Source: JBKDZL01 sp047971145 (GTDB taxonomy: Bacteria; Bacillota_I; Bacilli_A; Erysipelotrichales; Erysipelotrichaceae). From it: a stretch of DNA of 64,000 bases. Made by a program: the position numbers and the translations under genes. Each line of letters begins with the position of its first letter. Positions within the stretch are counted from its first letter, which is position 1. The notes below the pieces were generated by a model that was not told where the DNA came from, searched no databases, and was given only the letters and a program-made list of their open reading frames with translations. The DNA lies in contig JBKDZL010000028.1 in NCBI GenBank assembly GCA_047971145.1, positions 1 through 64,000 on the forward strand, written 5' to 3'. Of the stretch, positions 17,259 to 25,678 are shown piece after piece.

Positions 17259-19172
17259 TTAAGATAAAATTTCAAATCTCCCATTACCAGTAATCAGAAC
17301 ATTCACACCAAAAAGACCGACAATCATTATAAAACCCTCATTTGCAGTATTCAAACTCGTTATTTTTTGCTCAGCTAAATCAGCAATTACATCAAAATGT
17401 GGATGTTGATACCTATTATTATACCCACTACTGATCAGGGCATATTGCCAATTGCTAACTTGTAAAATTGCTTGAGAAGAACTAGTATTAGAACCATGAT
17501 GTGCCAATTTAATAATATCAAAATCTTCCAAATGATAATAATTTATTAATTGTTTTTCTATCTGTTTATCAACATCTGCTAAAAAAGCATATCTTAGCCC
17601 ATTTACTTGAAATAAAGAAATTAGGGAATTATGGTTATCAACACCTATTCCCTCACTGAAAGTTTGTCCTAAATTATTTGGAATAATTAACTTAAATCCA
17701 TTCTTCTCAATTATTTCTGGACTTAATAATAATTTTTTAACTCGATAATCATTCAGCAAATGTGAAACTGAGCCACTATGATCATAATCAATATGAGTGA
17801 CAAGCAAAGTATCTAATGCAGTTATCCCATTATTAATTAGTGTGGGTTTAATTACACTTTGATAAATAGTATCACTATAATTATTTGCCGCATCTATCAT
17901 TAAATGATAGCTATTAAAAGGTAAAGAAATTAGTGCACAATCTCCTTGTCCTACATCTAATATTAATACTCTATAAAATGGATTAAAATATTGCTGATAA
18001 ACAACTAATAGCCATAATAATGGAGTAAAACTAAACACTAGTTTTCTCTTACTACTTATAAATACTATTAATAAAATGATAACTATAAAATATGGAACTT
18101 GCTTTATGATAAATTTTCCAAATAAAGTATCAATGTTTAGAAGGATTTCATTTAAAAAACTAAAATTTAAAGGCAAAAATATAGATACAGTACTAGCTAG
18201 CACCACTAGTGCACTTAATACTCTAAATATACTAAAAGAAAACAATAATAATATATTGCATTTGGCAAAAATTAAAAATTGAATTATGGATAAAGAAAAT
18301 ATTTTTTTAAAATAAGTATCACTCAAAGATAAAAAACCAAAAAAATTAATTAAAAAAATAAATAAAAAACTAGCATTTACTAATAAACTAAAATCATAAA
18401 TCATTAAGCTTAAACTCCAACAACCTAATGCTAGCACTCGATCTTTAATAAAAAAATTAATAACATTATACACTAAAAGTATTTTTAAAGAATTGATAAA
18501 AGGAAAAAACAATAATAATATCAAATACAAAAAAATGACTAATAACTTCTTATTCTTGATAACTATAAAATATGCTAATACAGCCACAAACATCTTAATG
18601 ATTGTTCTAATAGCCAAACCATTACTAATGAATAAATCACTAAAACCATTACTTTTTTGCTGATAGGTATAAGTCAAAATAAAATCTTTTTGAGAAGCTG
18701 ACAAACTTAAAACATATTTATATAATTGAGTAGCTAAACTATTGCTTCTATTAATAACCTCAATTGTATTAGTTTGATATTTTACTTGTCTTAGTTTTAA
18801 ATATTCTAAAAAATTAAAAGTCCGATAGTTAATTTTATAATGTAAATCTAAAAAAGATGTAACTTTTACTCGATCACCATAGTAAAAAACATCAGTATCC
18901 TGCGGATAATAAATAATTCTTTGCTTATTTTGTTCCAGCAAGATATAATGCTCACTAATATCTACTACCACAAATTCCTTAGATTCATTTATTGCATAAA
19001 TATTACTAGCACACAAAAACAAAAATATTACTAAAATTGGTAATAGAAGTATTTTTTTATATCTAAAAATAGTAAATCCTAAATAAATTAAGCTCACAAA
19101 ATAATGATTAAAATATTGAATTATTATTAAATAACTAATACTAAGATAAATCAGCCAATTAGTTACAAGCAT
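17259..19172 (-). CDS. comEC: ComEC/Rec2 DNA-uptake channel
   Basis: ComEC carries single-stranded DNA across the membrane in natural transformation. The 637-residue protein has an N-terminal OB-like region, about eight to ten membrane helices (about 185-410) and a C-terminal metallo-beta-lactamase-like domain. That domain starts LDVGQGDCALI, with the metal motif THIDYDHSG and later LAHHGSNTSS. It is shorter than the 770-residue Bacillus protein, mainly at the N-terminus. The ATG overlaps comEA by 10 bases. Confidence 0.93.
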   Translation of the reverse strand: MLVTNWLIYLSISYLIIIQYFNHYFVSLIYLGFTIFRYKKILLLPILVIFLFLCASNIYAINESKEFVVVDISEHYILLEQNKQRIIYYPQDTDVFYYGDRVKVTSFLDLHYKINYRTFNFLEYLKLRQVKYQTNTIEVINRSNSLATQLYKYVLSLSASQKDFILTYTYQQKSNGFSDLFISNGLAIRTIIKMFVAVLAYFIVIKNKKLLVIFLYLILLLFFPFINSLKILLVYNVINFFIKDRVLALGCWSLSLMIYDFSLLVNASFLFIFLINFFGFLSLSDTYFKKIFSLSIIQFLIFAKCNILLLFSFSIFRVLSALVVLASTVSIFLPLNFSFLNEILLNIDTLFGKFIIKQVPYFIVIILLIVFISSKRKLVFSFTPLLWLLVVYQQYFNPFYRVLILDVGQGDCALISLPFNSYHLMIDAANNYSDTIYQSVIKPTLINNGITALDTLLVTHIDYDHSGSVSHLLNDYRVKKLLLSPEIIEKNGFKLIIPNNLGQTFSEGIGVDNHNSLISLFQVNGLRYAFLADVDKQIEKQLINYYHLEDFDIIKLAHHGSNTSSSQAILQVSNWQYALISSGYNNRYQHPHFDVIADLAEQKITSLNTANEGFIMIVGLFGVNVLITGNGRFEILS

Positions 19173-19615
19173 ATTAAATCTTCAATAGTTGAAAAAGTTT
19201 TTTCTTTAATACCTTTTACCAACATTATTTCTTCTAAAGAATTAAATAAACCATGAATTTGTCTAAAAGCAATTATCCTACTTGCAATAACTTTACCAAT
19301 TTTAGGTAAATTAACTAATTGAGAAAAATCGGAAAAGTTTATTGATACTAAAATAGTATCGTTAGCTGGTACAATGATAGTATCATTATGATGGAGAATA
19401 ATCTCACTATCAAAAATTTTCTTATTAGCTTTACTAGTGATTTCAATATGATTTAGAAGCTCATTTATCTTACTATCGATTGGTAAAGTAATAGTTAGTT
19501 CTTGAGTAACCTCACCTTGAACATGAACAGTAATAAAATTTCTCTCAATAATAAAATCATTATTTTCACAGGCAGTTAACAAAAAAATTAATAGATAAAT
19601 AAAAAGAAGTTTCAT
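19163..19615 (-). CDS. comEA: ComEA-type DNA receptor, predicted lipoprotein
   Basis: The 150-residue protein has an SLBB domain (about 28-85) and a C-terminal double helix-hairpin-helix (LVNLPKIGKVIASRIIAFRQ then VKGIKEKTF), the ComEA DNA-binding layout. It should sit outside the membrane and hand double-stranded DNA to ComEC. The N-terminus has a short signal with the lipobox LLTAC at residues 12-16, so it is anchored by lipid, whereas ComEA usually has a transmembrane helix. It overlaps comEC. Confidence 0.88.
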   Translation of the reverse strand: MKLLFIYLLIFLLTACENNDFIIERNFITVHVQGEVTQELTITLPIDSKINELLNHIEITSKANKKIFDSEIILHHNDTIIVPANDTILVSINFSDFSQLVNLPKIGKVIASRIIAFRQIHGLFNSLEEIMLVKGIKEKTFSTIEDLICL

Positions 19616-19653
19616 ACTTTATTTATTGCACAAAACTTCTTTCTTCCTAAAAT

Positions 19654-20133
19654 TTATTTAATTTTTATTATTTTAATATCATAAGGTTGAGCAATTTCAA
19701 CACTCACTACCTCATCTACTTTACGATCTAACATTGCTTTCGCTAATGGTGTCACATAAGATAATTTCCCATTCATAGGATCAGCTTCTACACTTCCTAC
19801 TATAGAAAAAGTTTCTTCTTCTTTGCTTTGTAGATCCAGTATGGTAACCACACTGCCAAGTTTAACAGTTTTAGTAGCTCTTTTTCTTTCTTTAATTATT
19901 TCAGAATTTTTAATGATATTCTCAATTTCAGTTATTCTAGCTTCAACTCTAGCTTGTCTATCTCTAGCAGCATCATAATCAGCATTTTCTGATAAATCGC
20001 CTAACTCTCTTGCTACTTTTAAATCGGCTTTAACTTCTTCTCTAGTAACAGTTACTAAAGTATTTAGTTCGCTTTTAAGTTCTTCTAAGCCTTCTTTAGT
20101 AATATATTCTTTATTGTTTTTATCAATTGACAT
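19654..20133 (-). CDS. greA: Transcription elongation factor GreA
   Basis: GreA stimulates cleavage of backtracked RNA in RNA polymerase. The 159-residue protein has the N-terminal coiled coil with the acidic tip DLSENADYDAARDRQ (about 46-60) and the C-terminal FKBP-like domain with ADPMNGKLSYVTPLAKAML. Length and position next to udk match Bacillota. Confidence 0.97.
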   Translation of the reverse strand: MSIDKNNKEYITKEGLEELKSELNTLVTVTREEVKADLKVARELGDLSENADYDAARDRQARVEARITEIENIIKNSEIIKERKRATKTVKLGSVVTILDLQSKEEETFSIVGSVEADPMNGKLSYVTPLAKAMLDRKVDEVVSVEIAQPYDIKIIKIK

Positions 20134-20176
20134 TTTGTTCTCCTTAAATATGCAATTATTAATATATCACATTTTA

Positions 20177-20794
20177 TTATATGATACTACTAATTTTTGT
20201 AATAAGTAAATCTAGGGCGACTTTATTATGCCCACCCTCTAAGATGATAATATCCGCATATTTCTTACTAGTTTCAATAAATTGCTCGTGCATTAATCTT
20301 ACTGTATCTAAATATTGTCCGATAATAGATTCTAAAGATCTACCTCTCTCATTAACATCACGCTTCAATCTTCTAATGAATCTAATATCTGCTGGAGTAT
20401 CAACATAGACTTTAATATCACATTTATCTCTTAATTCTTTATTTTCCAAAACAAATAAGCCTTCAATTAATAAAACATCGGCTGGTTTAATAGTTTCATA
20501 ATTATCTGAACGATTATGATTGGCATAATCATAAGTAGGTTTCAAAATTTCTTTTCCTTCTATTAAAGTATTAATTTGAGTATTCATTAATTGCCAATCA
20601 AAGGCAAAAGGATGATCGTAATTTGTTAAACAGCGCTCATTAAAACTAATATCACTCTGATCATTATAATAGTCATCTAATTTAATAATCCTGAGAGTTT
20701 TATCATCTTCAAATGCTTTATAAATACGTTTAGCTAATGCTGATTTGCCAGAGGCAGATCCACCAGCAATGCCAATAATTAAAGTTTTTTTCAT
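20177..20794 (-). CDS. udk: Uridine kinase
   Basis: Udk phosphorylates uridine and cytidine for pyrimidine salvage. The 205-residue P-loop kinase has GIAGGSASGKSALAK (about 8-22), the DDYYND segment, YDHPFAFDW and LIEGLFVL. The mltG stop and udk start overlap as ATGA, and the TGA there is direct evidence for TGA as a stop in this genome. Confidence 0.96.
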   Translation of the reverse strand: MKKTLIIGIAGGSASGKSALAKRIYKAFEDDKTLRIIKLDDYYNDQSDISFNERCLTNYDHPFAFDWQLMNTQINTLIEGKEILKPTYDYANHNRSDNYETIKPADVLLIEGLFVLENKELRDKCDIKVYVDTPADIRFIRRLKRDVNERGRSLESIIGQYLDTVRLMHEQFIETSKKYADIIILEGGHNKVALDLLITKISSII

Positions 20795-21855
20795 CGCAGA
20801 TAATTCTCGACATTAGCAAGATGCTCATCATAAGTTTTAGCATAATAAGTAGTACCATCAGCACCAATGAAATAATAATAATCTGTAGTAGCATAATTTA
20901 ATACAGCATCAATAGCATAAGCACTAGGATTTAAAATCGGTCCAAGTGGCAAACCGCTATAAACATAAGTATTATAAGGTGAATCAATTTGAGCATTAAC
21001 TCCCAACTCACACTCACGCGCATCTTTATAATTATATAAAGTATAACAAATAGTTACTGAACTTTGCAAAGGCATATCATCATGCAGCCTATTCATAAAT
21101 ACTCCCGCAATAGTCTGCATATCATCGACATTGCCACTCTCAAACTCAACTATAGAGGCTAATGTTATTGTATCATATAAAGATAACTCAAAATTTTCAA
21201 TACTTTGTTCTAAAGGATCTAAGACCTCAGCATAAGCAGATAATATTTTTTCTGTTATTTCCTCGGCAGTGGCATCATAATAAAAGTTATAAGTATTAGG
21301 ATAAATAAATCCTTCTAATAAAACTCTTTTGCCAGCTTCAAAAATATCTTCATTAATAAACCAATAATCAGACATTAAAGAGCGAATATATGTCTCATCA
21401 TTCCAGAGAGCCAATAGAGCATCAGATGAAATTTGACATTGCTTAGCAATTAAATTTGCTGCATCTTTCGCCCAAGAGCCCTCAGTAATAGTAACTTGAA
21501 CTTCATTAATAACAGCATTAGTAGGATTATTAATATGTTCTAAAATTTCCATAACACTCATAGTTTTATTTAAATAATAGGTACCTGCTTGGACATTAGT
21601 ATTATTAGCAACTTTAGCAGCTATTTTAAATACAAACTCACTACTTATTAAGTCTTGAGCTAATAATTTTGGTGCTAATGTACTAATTGTTTCACCTAAT
21701 TCTATTTCAAAAATTATAGTAGTATTATCATTTTTATCAACTGCATCAATATTGCTGTTGTAAAAAACAAATAAGGCAATCATACCGGCTATTGCGATTA
21801 AACATAGCCCTAAAAAGACTCTAAAAATTATTTTATTAGTTGAAGGTTTTTTCAT
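20791..21855 (-). CDS. mltG: Endolytic murein transglycosylase MltG
   Basis: MltG cuts nascent glycan strands at the membrane. The 354-residue protein has one N-terminal transmembrane helix (about 10-30), a LysM-like segment and the YceG domain. This ends with the catalytic region LASIVEFESGN and the conserved MNRL, MPLQSSVTI, YNTYVYSGLPLGPI and NPS. The ATG at 21853-21855 has GGAG 10 bases upstream; an in-frame upstream start lies inside the DUF1292 gene. It implies a peptidoglycan wall. Confidence 0.93.
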   Translation of the reverse strand: MKKPSTNKIIFRVFLGLCLIAIAGMIALFVFYNSNIDAVDKNDNTTIIFEIELGETISTLAPKLLAQDLISSEFVFKIAAKVANNTNVQAGTYYLNKTMSVMEILEHINNPTNAVINEVQVTITEGSWAKDAANLIAKQCQISSDALLALWNDETYIRSLMSDYWFINEDIFEAGKRVLLEGFIYPNTYNFYYDATAEEITEKILSAYAEVLDPLEQSIENFELSLYDTITLASIVEFESGNVDDMQTIAGVFMNRLHDDMPLQSSVTICYTLYNYKDARECELGVNAQIDSPYNTYVYSGLPLGPILNPSAYAIDAVLNYATTDYYYFIGADGTTYYAKTYDEHLANVENYLR

Positions 21856-22093
21856 TCTGATACGTCTCCAATACTTCATCAATCATTGCCCATTCTGCTT
21901 GATCTTCTATTGAATTCAAATTGCCAGCTTCATCATAACTATAAGCATGAATTTCACCAGCAGTATCATTAGGATCAAAAAATAATACATAACTTTTGTT
22001 ATACTCTTCACTCTCAAAAGTAAAAAGAATTTGCATTTCTACTTCATTTCCTTTTTCATCAATCACATAAAGTGTTTCATCTATATTAATCAT
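21836..22093 (-). CDS. DUF1292 family protein (YrzB-like)
   Basis: The 85-residue acidic protein has the DUF1292 pattern: YVIDEKGNEVEM, FTFESEEYNKSYVLF and a C-terminal WAMIDEVLETY helix. Function is unknown. It lies in the conserved order ruvX-DUF1292-mltG, starting with a one-base overlap with ruvX. Confidence 0.88.
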   Translation of the reverse strand: MINIDETLYVIDEKGNEVEMQILFTFESEEYNKSYVLFFDPNDTAGEIHAYSYDEAGNLNSIEDQAEWAMIDEVLETYQNEKTFN

Positions 22094-22518
22094 TATCGCT
22101 CCTTTAAGGTGGCATCTAAATAGGCTTGTAAAATAAAAGTAGCTGCCACTTTATCTACTACTTTTTTTCGCTTTTTACGAGAAATATCTGCACTAATTAA
22201 TATTTTATTTGCTGAGACTGTGGTTAATCTTTCATCCCATAAAATAACTTCAATTTTTAAATCTTCCGCTAAATACTTAGCGAATTCTTGGCTAATCTCT
22301 CCTCGCTCGCCAATATCACCATTCATATGTTTTGGTAAGCCTACTACTACTTTTTCAGCTTTAAGATTCAAACATAATTTTTCTACTTTTTCTAATGCTT
22401 CATCATAGTCATCACTATTAAAAAATATTGTTTCTACTCCCACAGCAAAATTACCAGTAGCATCACTCATAGCTACCCCTACTGTTTTGCTGCCTAAATC
22501 TAAACCTAAAATTCTCAT
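22093..22518 (-). CDS. ruvX: Holliday junction resolvase-like RuvX/YqgF
   Basis: The 141-residue RNase H-fold nuclease begins MRILGLDLGSKTVGVAMSDA. It has VVGLPKHMNGDIGERG (about 58-73) and the LWDERLTTVSA motif with the last acidic residues. The family processes pre-16S rRNA 5' ends and may resolve Holliday junctions. The ATG overlaps ireB. Confidence 0.94.
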   Translation of the reverse strand: MRILGLDLGSKTVGVAMSDATGNFAVGVETIFFNSDDYDEALEKVEKLCLNLKAEKVVVGLPKHMNGDIGERGEISQEFAKYLAEDLKIEVILWDERLTTVSANKILISADISRKKRKKVVDKVAATFILQAYLDATLKER

Positions 22519-22775
22519 TATTTAATATCTAAATAACTGCGTACTAACTCTTCAATAATTTCATAACGTTCAACTTTTTGAATGTTAGTTCGAGCACCCT
22601 TATAGGAAGAAATATAAGCTGGATCATTGGAAATTAAGTATCCTGATATTTGGTTTACAGCCTTATAACCACGCTCTTCTATTGCTTCTTTAGTTTGTTT
22701 TAAAATCTCTTTAATAATTTCACTTTTGATATCTGATGCTTCAAAGGAAACTGTTTGGTCAATTTTATTACTCAT
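22518..22775 (-). CDS. ireB: IreB family regulatory protein (DUF965)
   Basis: The 85-residue protein has the family core IKEILKQTKEAIEERGYKAVNQISGYLISNDPAYISSYKGAR, seen in pieces at residues 19-62. In enterococci IreB is a phosphorylated target of the IreK/PrkC kinase and affects cephalosporin resistance. It follows alaS, as in Bacillota generally. I chose the ATG at 22773-22775, 8 bases after AGAGG, over an in-frame GTG that overlaps the ribosome site. Confidence 0.92.
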   Translation of the reverse strand: MSNKIDQTVSFEASDIKSEIIKEILKQTKEAIEERGYKAVNQISGYLISNDPAYISSYKGARTNIQKVERYEIIEELVRSYLDIK

Positions 22776-22808
22776 ATTGATCACCTCTTTTATTTATTTT
22801 AACACAAA

Positions 22809-25433
22809 TTAATTATTTATATTTAATACTTTTTCTAAAAAATCACACATTTCTTTTACTTTCTTAGGGTTTTTGCCACCAGCTTGAGCAATACTATCTT
22901 TGCCACCACCATTACCATCACAAATATTAGCTGCTTCTTTTACTAAATTGCCTGCATGATAATTATGGGCAATTGCCTTTTCACTACAGCTACAAGCTAA
23001 GATAATTTTATCTTTAACAACTTGATAGAGAAAGACTACACCTTGAACTTTATTATTAATTTCTTCCGCAAAATCCTTGAGATTTTTAATATCATTATTT
23101 GCTTGATAGATTAAAACTTTAAATAGATCATTATCTACTGCTTCTTGATAAATACTATTGGCTTCTAAATTTACCAGTTTATTAGTTAAATCACTATTTT
23201 CTTTTTTAAGATTATCGATATCTGTTAATAAAGAATAGAGTTTTTCTTTAATTGCTTTATTATTGGCTGCTTTAATTGCAGTACTTAAATCATTTAGTAA
23301 ATTCTCTTGCGCTAAATATTCCTGATACGCAACTAAACTTACACATATTGTGATTCTTCTAATACCCGAGCCAACACTCTCCTCATTAAGTATTTTAAAG
23401 ATACCTATTTCACTAGTATTATTGACATGACAACCACCACATAATTCAATAGAAACATTTTGCATACTCACAACTCGAACAACATCACTATACTTCTCAT
23501 TAAAGAGCGCAATTGCTCCTTTAGCTTTAGCTTCATTGATATCTAAACTTTCAATAACAACATCATGACTAAGAGCAATATATTCATTAACTAATTTTTC
23601 TATTTCTTTTAATTGTTGATCAGATAATTTTTCATAATGAGTGAAGTCAAAACGAGCATACTCACTACTTACATAAGAACCAGCTTGATTAATATGATTA
23701 CCCACAACACTCTTTAGTGCAGATTGTAAAAGGTGAATTGCTGAGTGATGCTTGGTAATTAGCATTCTAATTTTCATATCAACATTTTGTAGTAGACTAT
23801 CATTAACTTTAATCGTACCTTTTATGATAGTAAAGCTCAATAAGGATTGCCCATTAGGCGCCTTATTTACATTAGTAACTCTAGCTTCAAAGGCGTCATT
23901 TTTAATGATACCAATATCAGCAATTTGTCCACCACTCTCAGCATAAAAAACCGTTTTATCAAAGATTAGCTGACCATGATCACTTACTTCAGTAACTTTA
24001 TGTCCATCCTTAAAAAGTCCAATCATTTTGACTATTGTACTAAAGGTATCATATCCGATAAATTCACTCATTGCAGTAAACTCTAGTAAATCTTGTGATT
24101 GGGAATTCATAGATTCAAAGTTTTCTCGTGAATCTCTTGCTCTATTTCTCTGCTTTTCCATTTCAATATTAAAACCAGTTTCATCTACTCTAAAGCCATG
24201 CTCACTAGCAATTTCTTGAGTTAACTCTAAAGGAAAACCATACGTATCATAGAGTTTAAAAACATCAATCCCCTCTAATTTCTTTACTTTAGCTTTACTA
24301 ATTAAATCTAGCAATAAATTCTCACCATCGTGTAAAGTAGAATGAAAACGTACTTCCTCAGCTAAAATCTGTTTAATAATAAATTCAGATTTATCTGGAA
24401 GATAACTATAAAAATCTTTCATAGTATTAATGACTACTGGAACTAATTTATTTAAAAATGGTTCATTTATCTGAAGTTTAATGCCATATCTAACCGCTCT
24501 TCTTAATAATCTTCTTAAAACGTAACCTCGGCCTTCATTTGCAAATATTGCACCATCAGCTAAAGCAAATATCGAGGTTCTAACATGATCAGCAATAACT
24601 CTAAAGGCTTCTTGATTATCATGATATTTACTGGTAGTATATTTTTCTACTTCTTGAATAATAGGAATAAAAACATCAGTATCATAATTGGTTTCCACAT
24701 CTTGAATAATTGAAACTAAACGCTCAAATCCCATACCAGTATCAATATTTTTTTGAGGTAGCTCAGCATAAGTGCTCCTATCAACACCTTCTTTTCCATC
24801 ATATTGAGAAAAAACAACATTCCAAACTTCGATATATCTATCATTTTCCATTTCATCAAAAAACAATTTCTCGCCAATATTCTCAGGATCATATTTATCA
24901 CCTCTATCATAATGAATCTCTGTATTAGGTCCACAAGGTCCATCACCAATTTGCCAAAAATTATCTCCAGTTTTTAAAATTTTCTTAGGATCAACACCAA
25001 TTTTATTAACCCAAATATCAAATGCTTCATTATCATCAGTGTGTATTGAGATATATAATCTATCTTTATCTAGACTCATCCATTTTTTATTTGTGAGAAA
25101 CTCCCAAGCAAATTCAATTGCCTCTTCTTTAAAGTAATCACCAATAGAAAAATTACCTAACATTTCAAAGAAAGTTTGATGTCTTGAAGTTTTGCCAACA
25201 TTTTCAATATCATTAGTTCTAATACACTTCTGTGCATTTACTATTCGATTATTATAGGGCTTAACACTACCATCAAAATATTTTTTTAAGGCAGCTACTC
25301 CACTATTAATCCACAATAATGTAGGATCATTAATTGGTATTAGTGAAGCTCCTGGCTCAATCATATGTCCTTTACTCTTAAAAAAGTCTAAAAATGCTCT
25401 TCTAATTTCATTACTGGTTAAATTCTTATTCAT
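22809..25433 (-). CDS. alaS: Alanyl-tRNA synthetase
   Basis: The 874-residue class II synthetase starts NEIRRAFLDFFKSKGH and has motif 2 CIRTNDIENVGKTSRHQTFF (about 69-88) and the motif 3 region GRGYVLRRLLRRAVRYG. The editing domain zinc site is HHSAIHLL plus CGGCHVNN. The DHHA1 C-terminal domain follows with GGGGKDSIAQAGG-like residues. A T-box riboswitch precedes it. Ribosome site GAGGAGG. Confidence 0.98.
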   Translation of the reverse strand: MNKNLTSNEIRRAFLDFFKSKGHMIEPGASLIPINDPTLLWINSGVAALKKYFDGSVKPYNNRIVNAQKCIRTNDIENVGKTSRHQTFFEMLGNFSIGDYFKEEAIEFAWEFLTNKKWMSLDKDRLYISIHTDDNEAFDIWVNKIGVDPKKILKTGDNFWQIGDGPCGPNTEIHYDRGDKYDPENIGEKLFFDEMENDRYIEVWNVVFSQYDGKEGVDRSTYAELPQKNIDTGMGFERLVSIIQDVETNYDTDVFIPIIQEVEKYTTSKYHDNQEAFRVIADHVRTSIFALADGAIFANEGRGYVLRRLLRRAVRYGIKLQINEPFLNKLVPVVINTMKDFYSYLPDKSEFIIKQILAEEVRFHSTLHDGENLLLDLISKAKVKKLEGIDVFKLYDTYGFPLELTQEIASEHGFRVDETGFNIEMEKQRNRARDSRENFESMNSQSQDLLEFTAMSEFIGYDTFSTIVKMIGLFKDGHKVTEVSDHGQLIFDKTVFYAESGGQIADIGIIKNDAFEARVTNVNKAPNGQSLLSFTIIKGTIKVNDSLLQNVDMKIRMLITKHHSAIHLLQSALKSVVGNHINQAGSYVSSEYARFDFTHYEKLSDQQLKEIEKLVNEYIALSHDVVIESLDINEAKAKGAIALFNEKYSDVVRVVSMQNVSIELCGGCHVNNTSEIGIFKILNEESVGSGIRRITICVSLVAYQEYLAQENLLNDLSTAIKAANNKAIKEKLYSLLTDIDNLKKENSDLTNKLVNLEANSIYQEAVDNDLFKVLIYQANNDIKNLKDFAEEINNKVQGVVFLYQVVKDKIILACSCSEKAIAHNYHAGNLVKEAANICDGNGGGKDSIAQAGGKNPKKVKEMCDFLEKVLNINN

Positions 25434-25446
25434 ATATCCTCCTCAC

Positions 25447-25640
25447 ACAAAAAAACCTGTATCACAGGAACGATTGTAATCGCGGTACCATCCTGATTCA
25501 TGCCAAATGACATGCACCTTAATTATGGATAACGGCACCACCCGGTATTTTTTGTTAAAAGTAGCTTCATAAGTTAACTTGAGGGCTCTCAGCAACCACC
25601 CACTCTCTAAAAAAGTATCCCTTATTACTAAGCTTTTTAA
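25447..25640 (-). promoter_or_regulatory. T-box riboswitch of alaS
   Basis: On the minus strand the leader contains the T-box core AGGATGGTACCGCG (25481-25494), near the canonical form. A terminator hairpin CCTGT-GAT-ACAGG (25456-25468) and a T-run (25447-25455) follow. Upstream, GAAGCTAC contains a GCT alanine codon as the likely specifier. Uncharged tRNA-Ala should favour the antiterminator. Confidence 0.93.
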
Positions 25641-25650
25641 TACTACAATA

Positions 25651-25678
25651 ATTATAACTTATGACTACTAATTGTCAA
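25651..25678 (-). promoter_or_regulatory. Promoter of the alaS operon
   Basis: TTGACA (25673-25678), 16 bases, TATAAT (25651-25656). The -35 box lies inside the last codons of recD2. Confidence 0.85.

Noticed and set aside
24710..24949. Overlapping frames on both strands inside alaS
   Set aside because: Shadows of the alaS coding frame with no family match.
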